Notes: generated from the letters alone by a model not told the origin. Shown: positions 10,700 through 24,254, counted from the first letter of the stretch. The stretch: DNA of 64,000 nucleotides from Euglena gracilis (GCA_039621445.1 CP154957.1:4334504-4398503), one strand, 5' to 3'. Program-made: numbers and translations.

Positions 10700-11290
10700 G
10701 CCTTCTTAGACTGAGGTGAATGGTCTTGTCCATCTTAAGCTCGGTGTTGTTTCCTGCGGGAGTAATTCCCCCTGAATCAGAACTGCCTGGGATGTCGATT
10801 CGGGCTTGGAAAGGAACAGGAAGAAGAAAGCGAGCAAAGTGGAGCGCGCTGTTATTCCCTGTGTACTGGGGAGTGCGGCCCATGTCGCCGCGTCAGTAGC
10901 CCGCAGTGCTAAGTCTTTGTCGCTCAATCCCCTCTCCACGGGCAGAAAGCGGACCAAGGGGACTGTGTGCGAGTTGGGCTGGTGGAAACACGTGCGAGGG
11001 GTTGGAAGACCGGCGAAGCACCGCCTGCAAGCGATGCCGACAGCCCACCCGTCGATGGCAAGACAGAGGCAGCAGAGGCGCCACAGGTCCAGATTCTGGT
11101 TTGCCGCCCCCACCCCCCAGGGGCACAGTTGCAAATGTGCTGCTATTGCATGTGAAGGAGTTCAAGGCTTCCATTGATGTTGAGCATTCCTGTGTGCCAA
11201 ACGTGAAGGTGGCTCAAACAAATCTCTTCTCCAATGGTCCAACCCTTGTCCTGGTGGGTATTCACACCTGAGGCAATTAATCTTTTTGGA
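10700..11290. other. Open but unassigned region, both strands
   Basis: Two + strand frames and two - strand frames stay open for 90-140 codons. None has convincing splice borders or a known motif. The + strand end of one frame (HVKEFKASIDVEHSCVPN near 11146-11199) looks mildly coding. It could be an exon, a transposon remnant or chance. Confidence 0.2.
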
Positions 11291-11686
11291 TTGTTCATAT
11301 TTGACAGAAGCGTGTTTTTTTTTGTTTGTTTTCCCCTTCTGGTCAGGTGCAGGTACAAGGACAGATTGATTACCGCCTGTGTCCCCCCCCCCCCGGGGGG
11401 GGGGGGGTCAACAGCCCACCCTCCCACCCACCCAAAACCTACTAAAATCGGCCGAAACCCCTTGAAAAAATTTACGGCCTGTTCTTCGGCTGGGTAAAAA
11501 TCTGGCCCATGGCATAGCCCCTAGGGGGGGTCCAGTCTCCCCAACTCGCCACCCACTCCCCAGGGGGGGGGGGGTCAGTGGGTGGGTGAGTTTTCAAAAA
11601 AAAACAGTGGATGGTTTGGGCCCAGGGAAAAGTGACCCCTGGGGGGGTCAGTACGATTTTTGCTTTGCTTTGTGTTACGCTTGCAG
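11291..11686. other. Intron with C/G-run blocks
   Basis: Contains CCCCCCCCCCGGGGGGGGGGG at 11385 and similar runs at 11560 and 11640, with TGGGTGGG words. These resemble the interiors of the hAT-like elements, but I see no clear ends. Confidence 0.35.
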
Positions 11687-11833
11687 GTCGACAATGGACC
11701 TCCTCCCGCAGTGCCAGACGCCAGAGACACAATACTCACCGCAACCTCGGCTGTTGATCCTGTGGTCGGGACCCTAAAGCTCAGATGCAGGCTATTGAGC
11801 AGAGGGAGGTTTAGACGCGAGGAGTTCTCACAG
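11687..11833 (+). CDS. Exon, N-terminal part of a probable C2 domain
   Basis: Forty-nine codons, phase 0 at both ends, from TTACGCTTGCAG|G to CAG|GTTTGT. It opens with a linker VDNGPPPAVPDARDTIL, then VVGTLKLRCRLLSRGRFRR, compatible with the first beta strand and loop of a C2 domain (pattern G-x-L-x-L-x-hydrophobic). If the frame is followed past the GT it stays open to the element at 11858, giving a longer exon that ends at that element's CAG|GC junction. C2 domains bind phospholipid, often with calcium. No aspartate-rich calcium loop is visible here. Confidence 0.52.
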
Positions 11834-11857
11834 GTTTGTCCGTACAGCCCTGGGGAC

Positions 11858-12033
11858 CAGGCTGTTTTTTAGTCGGGTGCCGACCCCACCCCAGGGGGGG
11901 GGGGGTGCCTGCCTGGGCAGGCACTCCAATGCACTCCAAATCCGACCCCCCCCGGGGGGGGGGGGTAGTGCCTGTCTGGGCAGGCACTCCGGACCCCCCC
12001 TCCCCCCCCCCCGGGGTTGGTAAAAAAGGCCTG
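11858..12033. mobile_element. hAT-like element, CAGGCTGTTTTTTAG type, in the C2 intron
   Basis: Begins CAGGCTGTTTTTTAGTCGG and ends TAAAAAAGGCCTG. Flanks CTGGGGAC (11850-11857) and CTGGGGGC (12034-12041) match 7 of 8. The interior has TGCCTGGGCAGGCACTCC and long C/G runs. It lies 24 bp after the donor of the exon at 11687-11833, with its left end reading GACCAG|GC in an open frame. Confidence 0.72.
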
Positions 12034-12099
12034 CTGGGGGCGGGACTTGGTGAACGAGGGATGGTTTGTACCCCCCTCCCCCTGCCGCTGGGGGGCCAG

Positions 12100-12159
12100 C
12101 TGCCCACGGCGACGGGGCGCTGCTCGGCGTACGCGCAGCTGTACCTCGGCCGCCAGGCG
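12100..12159 (+). CDS. Exon, central part of a probable C2 domain
   Basis: Twenty codons, phase 0 at both ends, from CTGGGGGGCCAG to GCG|GTGTGC. It encodes LPTATGRCSAYAQLYLGRQA. CSAYAQLYLG resembles the C2 signature (S)DPYVxVxLG with the aspartate and proline lost, so direct calcium binding is doubtful. An alternative GC donor lies 3 bases earlier. The frame runs on to a TGA at 12202, which would be read only if the donor is skipped. Confidence 0.48.
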
Positions 12160-12304
12160 GTGTGCAGCGCGCGCCGCGAGCACCCCGGCCGGGGCGTCGC
12201 TTGAGCCACCGGGCACCGGGGATCAACCGGGGATCACCGGGCGGTCCATCGGGTATTGTGCTATTTTTACCAGATGTTGTTTTTGAGACGAAAATTGTTT
12301 CCAA

Positions 12305-12665
12305 TTTTTTTTCAGGTGCTTTAAGGGTTTTTAAGGTTTTTTAAAGGTTCTTTTAAGGCAGTTTGAAAATTTTTTATGGATTTTCAAGGTCTCTATTTTC
12401 CAAGGGCGGCCAAAGAGCCATCTGGGCATTGGACCAACGTCGGTCCAGGTTTAAAATCAAAAAAAGTTCAAATACCCATTTTTTTGAGTTTTGGGTGGAT
12501 TGGCAGAAATCATTTTTTTCCGGAGTTCGTTTGATTTTTCCCAAGATTTTGTGATTTCCTTGATGCTCGAAATTCGAAAATTTTTACAGGGTGAATTTTT
12601 TTTTGGTCTTTAAGGCATTTTGACCAAAAATGTTTAAGGGTTTTTAAGGGTTTTTCGGGTTTCTT
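12305..12665. mobile_element. TTTAAGG-terminated repeat (copy 1)
   Basis: Both ends are made of TTTAAGGGTTTTTAAGG words. The interior carries GGGCGGCCAAAGAGCC and ACCAACGTCGGTCCAGG, shared with 40140-40205 in an element at 40000-40440. A partial relative is at 15485-15770. This is probably a non-autonomous repeat. No protein is encoded. Confidence 0.55.
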
Positions 12666-13544
12666 AACCTGGGTCCATCCGGCCAAAGGCAGTATTCTCA
12701 GGCCAGCAAGAGGAGGTTGCTTAACGGCCTCCTCTGGGTTGTTAAGCAACGCCCTGATCTCGGCGGCTGCCTTCAGTGGGACGAGGAGTTCACCTTCTTG
12801 TCGGGACGCGGCTTCACACTTCTGGATGATGGCTGGTGCGTGTGAGCTGCACATTCAGCATACCAAGGGGGGTTTGAACGGGAAAAATTGTCGTGGGAAA
12901 ATTTCTGGGCGAAATTTTGTCCAGGATTTCTCCCGCCATTTTAAGGATCCGTCCAGGAGTTTTCCCGGCAAATCTAAGAAAAATCCGATTTCATTCAGTG
13001 ACGCCCAAAATTTTTCTTCGCACTTGGCCGATTTTCGGAATACATTCTTGAACTTGTTTAGAGTTGCATTGATCTTTCAAAATGAAGGAATGCGTTTTTT
13101 TTTGTTTCATTTTGCAATTTTGGAGTTTAGGATATTTGGTTTTGCGAAAACCTTGGAATTTGGTGTGAATTCTCTTGTATATCCTGAGAAGTGGGTTCAC
13201 GGGATTTTTTTGTTCAGAAGTTTTCCCGGCATTTTAAGAATTCGTCCAATATTTTTCACAACACAATTCTTCCCCCCAGAAGTTGTTCCCGGTCAGATCC
13301 CCCCCCCCGGTTAGTGTCATTTAATGAAAATGATGATGATGTGAGGATGTGATCAGCCATTTTCAGACAATGTGGGCATCAATGAATGATTTGATGAAAT
13401 GATTGTTATTGATTTTCAAATCATTTCAACATGGGTGTGCTGCTGGTGGACATGGAACAAAGCATGAATTTGAAACTGCATGCATTTATGATATTTGGAA
13501 ACCTAGATTGTTCCTGCCTTCAAAGAAGGGCACGGTGAACCCCC
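12666..13544. other. Non-coding stretch
   Basis: A + strand frame is open from 12739 to about 13314, but its product is rich in F, N, K and S and has no recognisable motif or splice borders. The words AATTTTTCCCGGCA and TTTTAAGGATCCGTCCAGG repeat at 12940 and 13225, which suggests repeat-derived sequence. Confidence 0.3.
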
Positions 13545-13795
13545 CGAAAATATAAGTAACCCCTCTCTACAAGCAAGCCCCAACTATGAGCAACCCTTTG
13601 GCCGGCTTTCAGCCGTCACCCAAATGTCAGCAACCCCCAAATATAAGCAGCCCCTAACTGGGCGGTATGCAGGCATTTTTAAATCAAACAGCCCAAAACC
13701 TGACAGAAATCGGCGAATTCCAAATATAAGCGACCCCGAAATATTAGCAACCCCTGGAGCCGATTTCCCGAAACCTAAATATGAACAAACGGTAG
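13545..13795. repeat. AATATAAGCAACCCC direct repeats
   Basis: At least six imperfect units of the form AAATATAAGCAACCCC are spread over 250 bp. The spacing is irregular, so this is a dispersed short direct repeat and not a clean tandem array. Confidence 0.6.
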
Positions 13796-14928
13796 CTCAT
13801 ATTTTTGGGGGATCACATTCATCTGCAACCAACGCTTTCCCCCACACATTAATGTTTTTTTTTAACAAAGGATTGTCTTTTGAAGGACCGCCGGCCGGGC
13901 AGGGTTGAAGAAGAAAGAAGTCGAAAACTCCTTTCGTGATGTTTTGGTTGGATGGGTGTGATAGAAAGGAACCCCACCCCCCGAGGCCTTCGCCAAGCAA
14001 TGTCGAATTTCTCGGCATTTTTCTCGTGGACTTTGTTCAACTGTTCCAGGATTTCCAGGTTATTAAGTGTGTGTTGGTTTTGTACAACGGGGGAGGGGGT
14101 CATCCACACCTCCCCCCCCCCCGTGCGAGGGATGGTCTGGACCCCTCCCCCTCTAGGCCGGAGGGGGGGGGTCCGGGCACCCCCTGGAACCAAAAAAAAT
14201 TCCTCCCTTGGCGCTTTGAGCCAGAAAGCTTCCGTTTTAATCATATGTTTTTGTCTATTTGTTGAAAAGGTCAACTTGAAACGCGATTTTTGGGCACAGG
14301 TCTCTTCTGGGGAGGTCCAGATATTTTTTCAAGTTTTGTGACCCGGGGGTGGGGTGGGTGGGTCCCGGCCAAGCACCCCGGGGGGGGGGGGGGGAGGGCC
14401 GAGGCACCACACAAACTGGGCCACAAGCGAAGTCAGCGTCGTCCACAAACAGACAAGAGGCCTTTGTGCAGGGGTCAGGCTGAGTGGCGGAGGCGGGGTT
14501 TTGTTCCATTTTTGGCACGAAGCGCCGAAAAAAAAATGGCCCCAAAATTGTGGGTCCCCGAACCCCCCCCCCCCCGGCCACCAGGGGATGGGCAGGTGGG
14601 TCCGAACCCCCCCTCCCCCCCCCGGTGCCCAAAAAAACCTGTAGTAAGAGAGGGTCCAAGACCTCTCTCTTCCTCAGGGGCCCCTCTCCCCTCTCATTTA
14701 TACCCTGGAATGACAGAGTTTTTGTCATTCAATTTGTTAATTATGTTTGTTATTCATTATTTATTATTCATTAAAGTTATTCTGTACAAATATTTAAGAT
14801 TTTCTATTTTCATTAAGACTATTATTTTTTTGTCTAAGGACCGCCCTGCGCAATCTTCGTTGCAATGATCTCGACGGCAGCAACACGCTTCGGTTGTGCA
14901 ATGCGCCGTGTCCCGGCATCGCGTCCAG

Positions 14929-15081
14929 GACCCGGCGGTGGAGACACTGGACCTCGTGCTGTACCATGCCAGCAGCCCAGCCGAAGGGCATGCCGAGGCC
15001 GGCCGGTACCGCCTGCGTCTCAGCCAGCTGGAGGCGGGTAGGCCGGAGGACGTGCAGTTAACGCTGATGGTCCGGGGAGAG
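14929..15081 (+). CDS. Exon, C-terminal half of a probable C2 domain
   Basis: Fifty-one codons, phase 0 at both ends, from GCGTCCAG|G to GAG|GTCCGG. It encodes DPAVETLDLVLYHASSPAEG, then AGRYRLRLSQLEAG, then DVQLTLMVRGE. This follows the second half of a C2 domain: a TLxLxVxD-like strand, an (E/A)G-x-hydrophobic-x-L-x-L strand with SxLxxG, and a final hydrophobic strand. Phase matches the exon at 12100, and the frame upstream to GTG at 14896 is also open. The intron contains an isolated right end of the CAGGGCGGTCC family at 14837. Confidence 0.6.
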
Positions 15082-15096
15082 GTCCGGTGCTGTGCT

Positions 15097-15231
<135 letters not shown>

Positions 15232-15484
15232 CCCCCAAATATAAAACCCCCTAAACACAATGCTTTCTCATGGTGTCCTTCAGGAAAAAGTGGAAGAATT
15301 TGGGGGATGTAACAATTTTTCACCAAAAATCGTTCATTTTCGACAAAAAAAATGCACATTTTGGGGGAATATAGGGGGGTGCACAACAAAACTTGGTATA
15401 AAATTGGCAACTGCTGAGGCCAAAAAAGTGTGTAGGTCAACCAAAAAAGGTTGATTCCCCACCCAAGTATGAAGCAGGGGTATT

Positions 15485-15770
15485 ATTTTCCAAGGCGTGA
15501 ATTTTAAGAAAATTTTAAGTTTTTTAAAGCGTTTTTTTAAAAAAGGTTTTTTAAGGTTTTTTAAGGCATTTTAAAACTTTATGGTGCATATTTTCCAAGG
15601 GGGCAGTCCAATGTTAATCTCGGCATCGAACGGGGGGGGGGTCCAAAATTAAAAAGGTTGAAACCCTCATTTTTTTTCGATTTTGGGTGGACAGAGGATG
15701 TTCCAGCGTTGCCAGAAATTACTTAATTAATTAATTAACTTATTAGTTATTTTTCCCCAAGATTGGCTTG
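15485..15770. mobile_element. TTTAAGG-terminated repeat (partial copy 2)
   Basis: The left part has repeated TTTTTTAAGG words, and the middle has TTTTCCAAGGGGGCAG and TTTTTTTTCGATTTTGGGTGG. It parallels the elements at 12305 and 40000. The right limit near (TTAA)n at 15722-15740 is uncertain. Confidence 0.45.
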
Positions 15771-16542
15771 TTTTTGCCGTGTAATTGTGATCCCCCCCCC
15801 GGCCCGCTTGGCCTGGGGTGGAAAAATCCTGAATGTGGGAAATGAAATCTTTGACCCCAACCTGCAGGGCCGCCCCGCCTTGCCCGGTAGCCCGGGGCGA
15901 AAGGTCCCCGGGGGCTTGGCAGGGGTGCGTGAACGGGGCGCCGGTGGAGGGGGGGCGCCTTGGGCGGGGCCCGTTCGTTTCTTGGAGGAGGGGGCTGCCC
16001 CCCCCCCCCGGCGTGGTAGGCCACCCCCCCCCCTCCCTCGGCACCCCCAGTTTCGACTCTGCCATTTCGCCGGGGTGAGATTTTTGGTCAAAAAATCAAT
16101 TTTTCGAAAATAGAAAATATACATTATCTCCGAAAATGTCGGTCAGAATAAATGTACCCCTGGAGGCCTCTATCGCCTCATTCGCCGTTTTGGCTGCTGC
16201 CATGCTTCCGGCGTGCTTTTGGGGTTCAAAACGGCCCAAAAAGGTGCTTTTTTGGCTGCTCTTGGTTTAAAAGTGAGCCCCTTCGCGGATGAATAACTTG
16301 GGCTTGGCAGGGAGTTGGGGGTTGAACGGAGGTGATTCAGAAACTGGAAAACCAGTCGCTCGACTGGAAAAAAAACCGGCAACGGGGCCGGGGTCATGGT
16401 GATAATCCGCTGGTTCTTGTCTGGCAAGCTTCGCTCTTACTCCACAGAGATAGCTACCCCCGGCCTAGGTTGGGCCATGGGGGGGGGGCAGTATGATGAT
16501 GCCAAAGCTTGGGCAGATTTTATGGTTATTGGTACCCGTCCC

Positions 16543-17037
16543 CCCCCCCTTGTCGTACGACCACCAGGCATCCTTTTAAGTCAGAAGACCCCCCCCCCCC
16601 GGGGGGTGGGTGGGGTCTGAGCCGGACCCCCCCCCCCGGTGGGGGGTCCCGCGCCGGCCTTTTCGGCGCTTTGCGCCGAAAATTTTTGAAAATTGCCTTT
16701 AACGGGCCTGATTTTGGGGGGGTCCCCGCCCCCCCCCCCGGGGGGGGGGGCCCGCGCCACCCTGGGTGGGTGGGGGGACCCCCCGGGTCTTAAAAAGAAG
16801 CCTGACGACCACCCCTCATTTACGACCACCCCCTGGTCGCAGGTTGCAGGTCATGGAGGTGTTATGACCCCCCCCCCGGTCGCAGGTTGCAGGTTGCGAA
16901 AATTTTAACACCACCTTACCTACGACCGCCCCCTCATTCACGACCACCCCCCGGTCGCAGGTTGCAGGTTATCGGGGTGTTACGACCACCCCCCCCCCCC
17001 GGTCGCAGGTTGCAGGAACCCGGTCCTCCCTCCTGAC
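16543..17037. mobile_element. Composite element with CTTGTCGTACGACC start and GTCGCAGGTTGCAGG repeats
   Basis: The left end CCCCCTTGTCGTACGACC matches both ends of the copy at 25095-25346. Inside, CCCCGGTCGCAGGTTGCAGGT occurs at about 16846, 16878, 16962 and 17000. The middle (16575-16800) holds other C/G-run element sequence, so this looks like one element inserted into another. Boundaries are approximate. Confidence 0.5.
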
Positions 17038-17584
17038 ATGAAATGTGGCATTTCAAAAAGTTGGTGTCCTATATTTGGAAGCCCCCCCCCATTTTTGCTC
17101 TTATACGCGAATGCAAATTTGGTTGGGTGCCAACCTTCCAAGGTTGACCCCCTGGCTTTGCCCCAGTTGTGGCCTGGCCAACGGTGGAGAGCATTAGGGC
17201 CCAATTCCTTTTTTTCTGATGTTGTTCCTCCATTCCAGCGCTCTGACTTCTAAGAACCCAACCTTTCCTTTCTCCGCCACAAACGCTGACCACTCCCATT
17301 CCGCTCTTTATTAAATGGCCAGCAGGACAGCTCAGGTTTAGCAAAGTGAGGAGGAACCAAGCTCTTGAGATTTTATCATTTCATCCTTGCGCCTTTTTGG
17401 AAAGAATTTTCAGAAGAATTTTCAAGGGTTTTAAGGTTTTTTAAGGTTTTAAGGTGCCATAAAAAATACCCCCTGGTATAAAGCCCCACCCCCCAATATA
17501 AAGCCCCCCTGAGGGCCTTGAAATTCAGCCCAAGGAAAAAGCCAAGGAGAAAGGAGGCCCCATTTGGGGGAGGGTGATGTGGTT

Positions 17585-19475
<1,891 letters not shown>

Positions 19476-19961
19476 GTGTGTATGCATGTATCCGTGCTCA
19501 CGAAGCCTGTAGAAGCCGATGCTGATTTCTGATTCGATGAACGTGTTTTCGATTGATTGGTTTGTATCCACAAATCGCAAGGAAAGCCTGAAGGTTTGGA
19601 GGTGTTGATGCAATTTTTGACGCATTACAGTTCCCCCCTCTCTGTGTTGAACAAGCACAATATAACAGAATATGTGGTCTGAGCAGACAGCGTTCATAAA
19701 AAAAAGTGTTTTTGGCGACATGACAAAAGTTACAATCTGATCAGACGGCGTTTATCGGACTTAGGGGAGGGTCAGTCTGCACAAAGTGTGTTACGAGGTC
19801 CGAAGCAAGTTCGTCCTTAAACAGCCCACGTCCATGCACGTCTATGGTGCACGCGGCACTTCTGTGGTTTCAATTTTTTTTAAAAAAAGGTTGAAACCCC
19901 CAATTTGAGCTGTTGCGACTTCATTTTCTTATTATTATTATTTCTTATCTCTTTCCGTCAG

Positions 19962-20036
19962 GTGGGCTGGCAACAGGCGACTGGACCCGTGGCGATGCAC
20001 CTCCGGCTGACGGCCATCGGCTTTGGCCTGCTGCAG
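19962..20036 (+). CDS. Exon, possible last C2 strand
   Basis: A strong acceptor (ATCTCTTTCCGTCAG|G) begins a phase-0 frame: VGWQQATGPVAMHLRLTAIG then FGLLQ. The ATGPVxMxLRLxAIGFG pattern fits a late C2 strand. The 3' end is uncertain: after CTGCAG the sequence is GGGCCC, and the frame stays open for about 80 more codons, so the exon may be longer or use a GC donor such as AAAG|GCACTC at 20049. The end given assumes a phase-0 exit into the next candidate. Confidence 0.48.
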
Positions 20037-20875
20037 GGGCCCACGAAAGGCACTCCCACACACCCCTCTGTTCCAAAAGAGTGCCGGAGAAATGACAGTC
20101 TGGGTGGACCGGACGGGGGCCGCCTATTGGGCATGGGTTGTATGGGCATGTGCATTGCTGTGACAGGTGGCAAACGAGAACGGTCAAAACGCCCCTTGTT
20201 CATTGGGCGAGGGGTTCAGACAGTTTTGACACGGGAGGGGGGAGGTCGGCATTCTGGAGTCAAATATTCGATGTAACACATGGTGTTCATCGGGCTTGGG
20301 GGGTACCTTCCCAAATGTGGATGATATAAGCACCGTTCTCAATTGGCTGATGCTCTTGAAATCTTGTCCAAATGTATCATTTTGCATCATTTTGTATGGT
20401 GACATTTTTTGGGGGGGGTCGTGTCCGGAAGATCAGTCTCGAGGCCATTCACGCAATTATAAGTACCAACCTGGTTGCATAACCCCTCTGCAAAGTGATT
20501 TGATTGATTAACAAAACTCATCATTAACAATGTGCAGCATATTGACCAACAATATTATTGCATATTCTTTCTTCAGAATGTATGCCATGGCTCATTCTCA
20601 GTCAAATTTATGCAGTCAAATATAGCATTTGAGAACAACAGTAACGGGGTTGAGACCTGTTTAATCGTGGATGGCTGTGTGTTGGACGGCTGAGGGAGTA
20701 CTGCATGAAGGCATTACCTCGATTCCAATGTCAACCTTGTGGCTGCTGCCTTTCCAACGCACACCCTCGTTTGACGATCAATCAATTTCCTTGTGTCCTT
20801 CGGGCGATGGCAATAGTGCTTCAGTTGGTCCTTGATGGGCAGGATTGCCCCGCTTCTCCCCAAAGGATTCTCTGA

Positions 20876-21275
20876 GAAGTAGGATTGTTGATGATAAGGG
20901 ATTGCAGTACCCCCCCCCCCCGGGGGGGCTGGACTGCAGCTAGTCCAAATTTGGCTAGTGGGATTTCTTTCTAGCAGACCCCCCCCCCCCGGGGTCTGCT
21001 AGCAGGGCTAGCTAGTGGAAAAAATTTTTCCAGTGACCGGCGCGAAGCGCCGAAAATTTTTTTTGGGACCCCCAAAATGGCCAAAAATGCCCGTTTTTGA
21101 CCATTTTTGGGAATTTTTGGAACAAAATCAGCCAAAACCCTATTAAAAACCTCATTTTTCCAGTTTGGGGGACCCCCGGACCCCCCCCCCCGGGGGGGAG
21201 GGGGGTCTAGCTAGTCCACTTTTTCCAGTGTCTAGCCGATTGGCTAGCCAGTACCCCCCCCCCCGGGAGTCCTTA
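20876..21275. mobile_element. Element of the GCAGCTAGTCC family, left end degraded
   Basis: Contains TAAGGGATTGCAGTACC, GGACTGCAGCTAGTCC, two CTAGCAGACCC blocks, CGGCGCGAAGCGCCG and the right end CCAGTGTCTAGCCGATTGGC, ending CCTTAAGCAAAGCCTG. The order is the same as in 31114-31515. The left terminus is too altered to find the 8-bp duplication. Confidence 0.65.
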
Positions 21276-21949
21276 AGCAAAGCCTGGTCGAAATCCAAAA
21301 AGTGTGTTTTTTTACCCAGCTGGATGGGCAACAACAATGATGCCGGAAAATACGCCTGAGATGCAGAGAGCCTCTTTTTCAAAACCTCAACTGTCTTAGC
21401 CCATTTTTAGCAAACGGGGAGAAATCGCCCTCCCAGGCACTCACCCAATTCCTGAACTGGGAATTTGCACAGGGAAATACATCAGTGCAGCGGGCGATTT
21501 TTCACACCAATGACGACCTGTCTTCTCTGGAAAGTTTCTCATTTTCCCCAGAGGGAGATTGGCGAATGAATTGCTTTTTTCTTTTGCAGTCCAAACAGCC
21601 GTCGCGGGAAGCTAACAATTTGGGAAAGCATTTTAATTCCCCCCATTTTTTCCTCTTTTTTTTTACACAGCCCCCTTCCAACACCTATTTGATACAAGGC
21701 AAAGCGAAGACATTCCGCACTCCACACCCTCAAAGGCTTCCAATAATTTCCATCAGGCTGGTCTAGAACAGGGTTTCATACTAACAACTGTCAGAACCCC
21801 CCCAAAATTGAAATTTCCCAAATCAAATATTTCCAGAAATTTTCACAGGGGTATCCCATAATTTTCTCTTCCCGTAATTTTTGTTGGTACTCCAAATAAA
21901 TTGACATTGAATTCCTCCCGTTTCCGGTGGTGCCGGAATGAGTACACAC

Positions 21950-21954
21950 AACAT

Positions 21955-21995
<41 letters not shown>
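21950..21995. repeat. (CA)n tract
   Basis: About 40 bp of perfect CA, ending 10 bp before the exon candidate at 22006. Confidence 0.97.
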
Positions 21996-22000
<5 letters not shown>

Positions 22001-22005
22001 GGGAG

Positions 22006-22134
22006 TGGACTAAATCTGACTCAGGAACATTTGACCTTTGGATGGCCAAAATCGGGTCCTGGATCAGCACTCCTTGTGGCACCATTCCCCAAGTGGGCAG
22101 CCGGAAGTCAGTGTCGTCCCTGTCCTCCGTCGAG
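22006..22134 (+). CDS. Candidate exon, Trp/Ser-rich
   Basis: Forty-three codons, phase 0 at both ends, between TTTTGGGAG and donor GAG|GTGCGG. It starts WTKSDSGTFDLWMAKIGSW and ends SRKSVSSLSSVE. The acceptor is weak because it follows a CA repeat, and a shorter version from 22101 would use a better AG. Phase agrees with the C2-like exon upstream. No domain is recognised. Confidence 0.36.
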
Positions 22135-22571
22135 GTGCGGGCCGATTTCCCTGAGGCGCCGCAAGTGTGGTCGGGTGCCGCCTGTCTGCCTTTGTCGTGG
22201 GTGGTGCCTGTCTGGATGGCAGCACCAAAGGAACCTTTGGTTCGGGTCACGGGGGGGGGGGGGTTCACGGGGGGAACACCCCTTTGTTATTGGTCGTCTC
22301 GCACCTGATTGCACCGAATTCTACAGGAATCTGGTCTTTTGCATTGTTGTCCTGTTTCTTCAGTCCAAGTCACCGGTTTCCCGCCCGAACCGGTGTCCAA
22401 GATGCCCGGGGGGGGGGGGGGGCGTTAGTGTGCATGCTCCAATGTGACCTCTGTCATGTGCCACAAGGTAGATAATCCCCTCCACACTTCTGTTTAAGGG
22501 TTCGCAGCACCCCCCCCTCCCTGGGAGGGGCTCGACTGCAATTAGTCTACATTTGGCTTAATGGAAATCCT

Positions 22572-23162
22572 TTGTGGACATGGGGGTGGGGGGCTCCGCA
22601 AGTGGCATGGCTAGCGAGTCGAATTTTTTTGATTTTTGCCCGCCGAAAACTGCCAAAAATAATTACCCACTTTGGCATTTTTTTGGGGATGTTTCGGAAC
22701 GAACCCAGGCAAAAAAAAACCTCTTTTCCACCTTGGTGTCAGCACCGGAGGAGAAATTTATTCCGATCCGGGGACCCTGGACGCCGTGAAAAACACCAAA
22801 AAATTGGGCCTGTTCCCTGGGTCCCAACATCGGCAAATGACGAACATCGGCAAATGACGCGGCACCCTGAACAAAGGGTCCCTGCGGAACCAAAGTGTCA
22901 AAAGGGTGGGTTTAAAGAGTTTCAAAGAGTTTCAAAAAATCAAGAAAATGCACAGGTGCGCGATACAAAAATCAAAACCTCAGTGCAAAACCGATCGTTT
23001 GAAAACGTCTTTCTTGGTTTTGGTTCGCAGCTGCATCTGAGAAAACACCACAATCTGCTGTGTTTGGCATCTTTGGAAATGAGGAATGACACCATAATTA
23101 GTGGAGAGAAAATGACTCCCAAGTGCACGGAGCTAGAGCTATTTTGCTTGTCTCTGGTTTGA
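22572..23162 (+). other. Long open frame, not recognised
   Basis: A 196-codon open frame. The first half overlaps C/G-run repeat sequence. The second half (near KGGFKEFQRVSKNQENAQVR) has more coding-like composition, but no motif, splice border or homolog is recognised. It is kept as an unassigned open frame. Confidence 0.18.
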
Positions 23163-23883
23163 TCATAGGAGGATTCCCATAATGCAATGAAATAATTTAA
23201 CACGATAATTTTTCCGCTGTGTTTGTGCGGGTAATGTATTTACGCGGCCTAACTCGCACTTAAGAGTGCAGGGATTTTTTTTAGTACCGGGGGCAGGGGG
23301 TCCGGCAGACCCACCACCATACCCTCTGGGGTCCAAAATTAAAAAAAAAATCCCTGACTGCATGCTGCTCACCAAAATGGTTTTTGCCCACCCCCAGCCT
23401 GCCAGTTGCCGGGAATTCTTTAGCGGGCAATGTTTGTTTGGTCGACCCCCCGACCACCCACGATGCACGAGGTTGGGGGGAGGGTGCCCACCATATGGCA
23501 CCGCGTTAGAAATTTTTGCCTAAAATTCAGCGCCTCCGGAAATATGGGAAGACCTGGTTGGAAGGGGGTGTTGGACCCCCCATACCACCCACAGGGCCCC
23601 AGGGATTCCCGTGCAGCTCTGGGGGTGGGGATCAGGATTTTGCTTAAAAACCCCGGGGTGGGTCCACCAGGTAGTTATTTCACCATTGGTTAGCCCCCCT
23701 ATGTTGAAAGAAAGTTCAAAACCAAAAAGAGTTTTCAGAATTGGGCCGAAGGCCCCCATTGTGTCTCCCCGTTTTTGAAGCCTTGAGTGTGTTCCCAGGA
23801 GGTTGGGGACCCGACACACCATAACGCACCAGAGAGACGCCCAACAATTCAGGGGCTTTCCTAAACCATTGTGAACATGCGCA

Positions 23884-24246
23884 ATGGTTGTGCGTTGTGC
23901 ACATAAGCTATGGGCGGCAGGCTGTGGAGCCGCAGCGACGGTGCACTCAGTGCTGGCAGTAGGGTTTTTTGGGGTGATGACTGGAAGATCTGTTTTAGCC
24001 GATGTCCTCCATCTGCCTGGTGTGATGGGGCTGTCTGGTGGGTTTTGCAACCCACCGAAAAAACGTGGCCAGTATGTCTTCGGCTGGAAGATGCAAAAGA
24101 AGCCATCTAGCGGCCATAGATTGGGACACGAGAAAAAGAGGCCAAGACCCTGCCCCCGGGGGCCGTGCACACAGTGAAGCTGTGCTGCTGGTGCATGTCG
24201 CTTCGAGAAATGGATTCTATTTCAACCGTTCGTTGCACGCGTTTTC
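23884..24246 (+). pseudogene. Possible copia-type polyprotein fragment
   Basis: One frame reads GAAATVHSVLAV, then GRSVLADVLHLPGVMG, then KRGQYVFGWKMQ. This recalls the region just before the integrase zinc finger in Ty1/copia polyproteins (VLHVPGLxxNLxSV followed by a YxVxF strand). A second frame then gives LLVHVASRNGFYFN, like the GxLYxLN strand that follows. The two pieces are in different frames, so a frameshift is needed. No integrase, RT or LTR is seen. The match is pattern recognition only. Confidence 0.38.
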
Positions 24247-24254
24247 AAGAAAAG

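Noticed and set aside
12739-13314. + strand frame of 191 codons
   Set aside because: AT-rich, F/N/K/S-biased and partly repeated within itself, with no splice support.
23520-24170. - strand frame of 216 codons
   Set aside because: The opposite strand has the copia-like pattern, and the - strand product shows no motif or splice sites.
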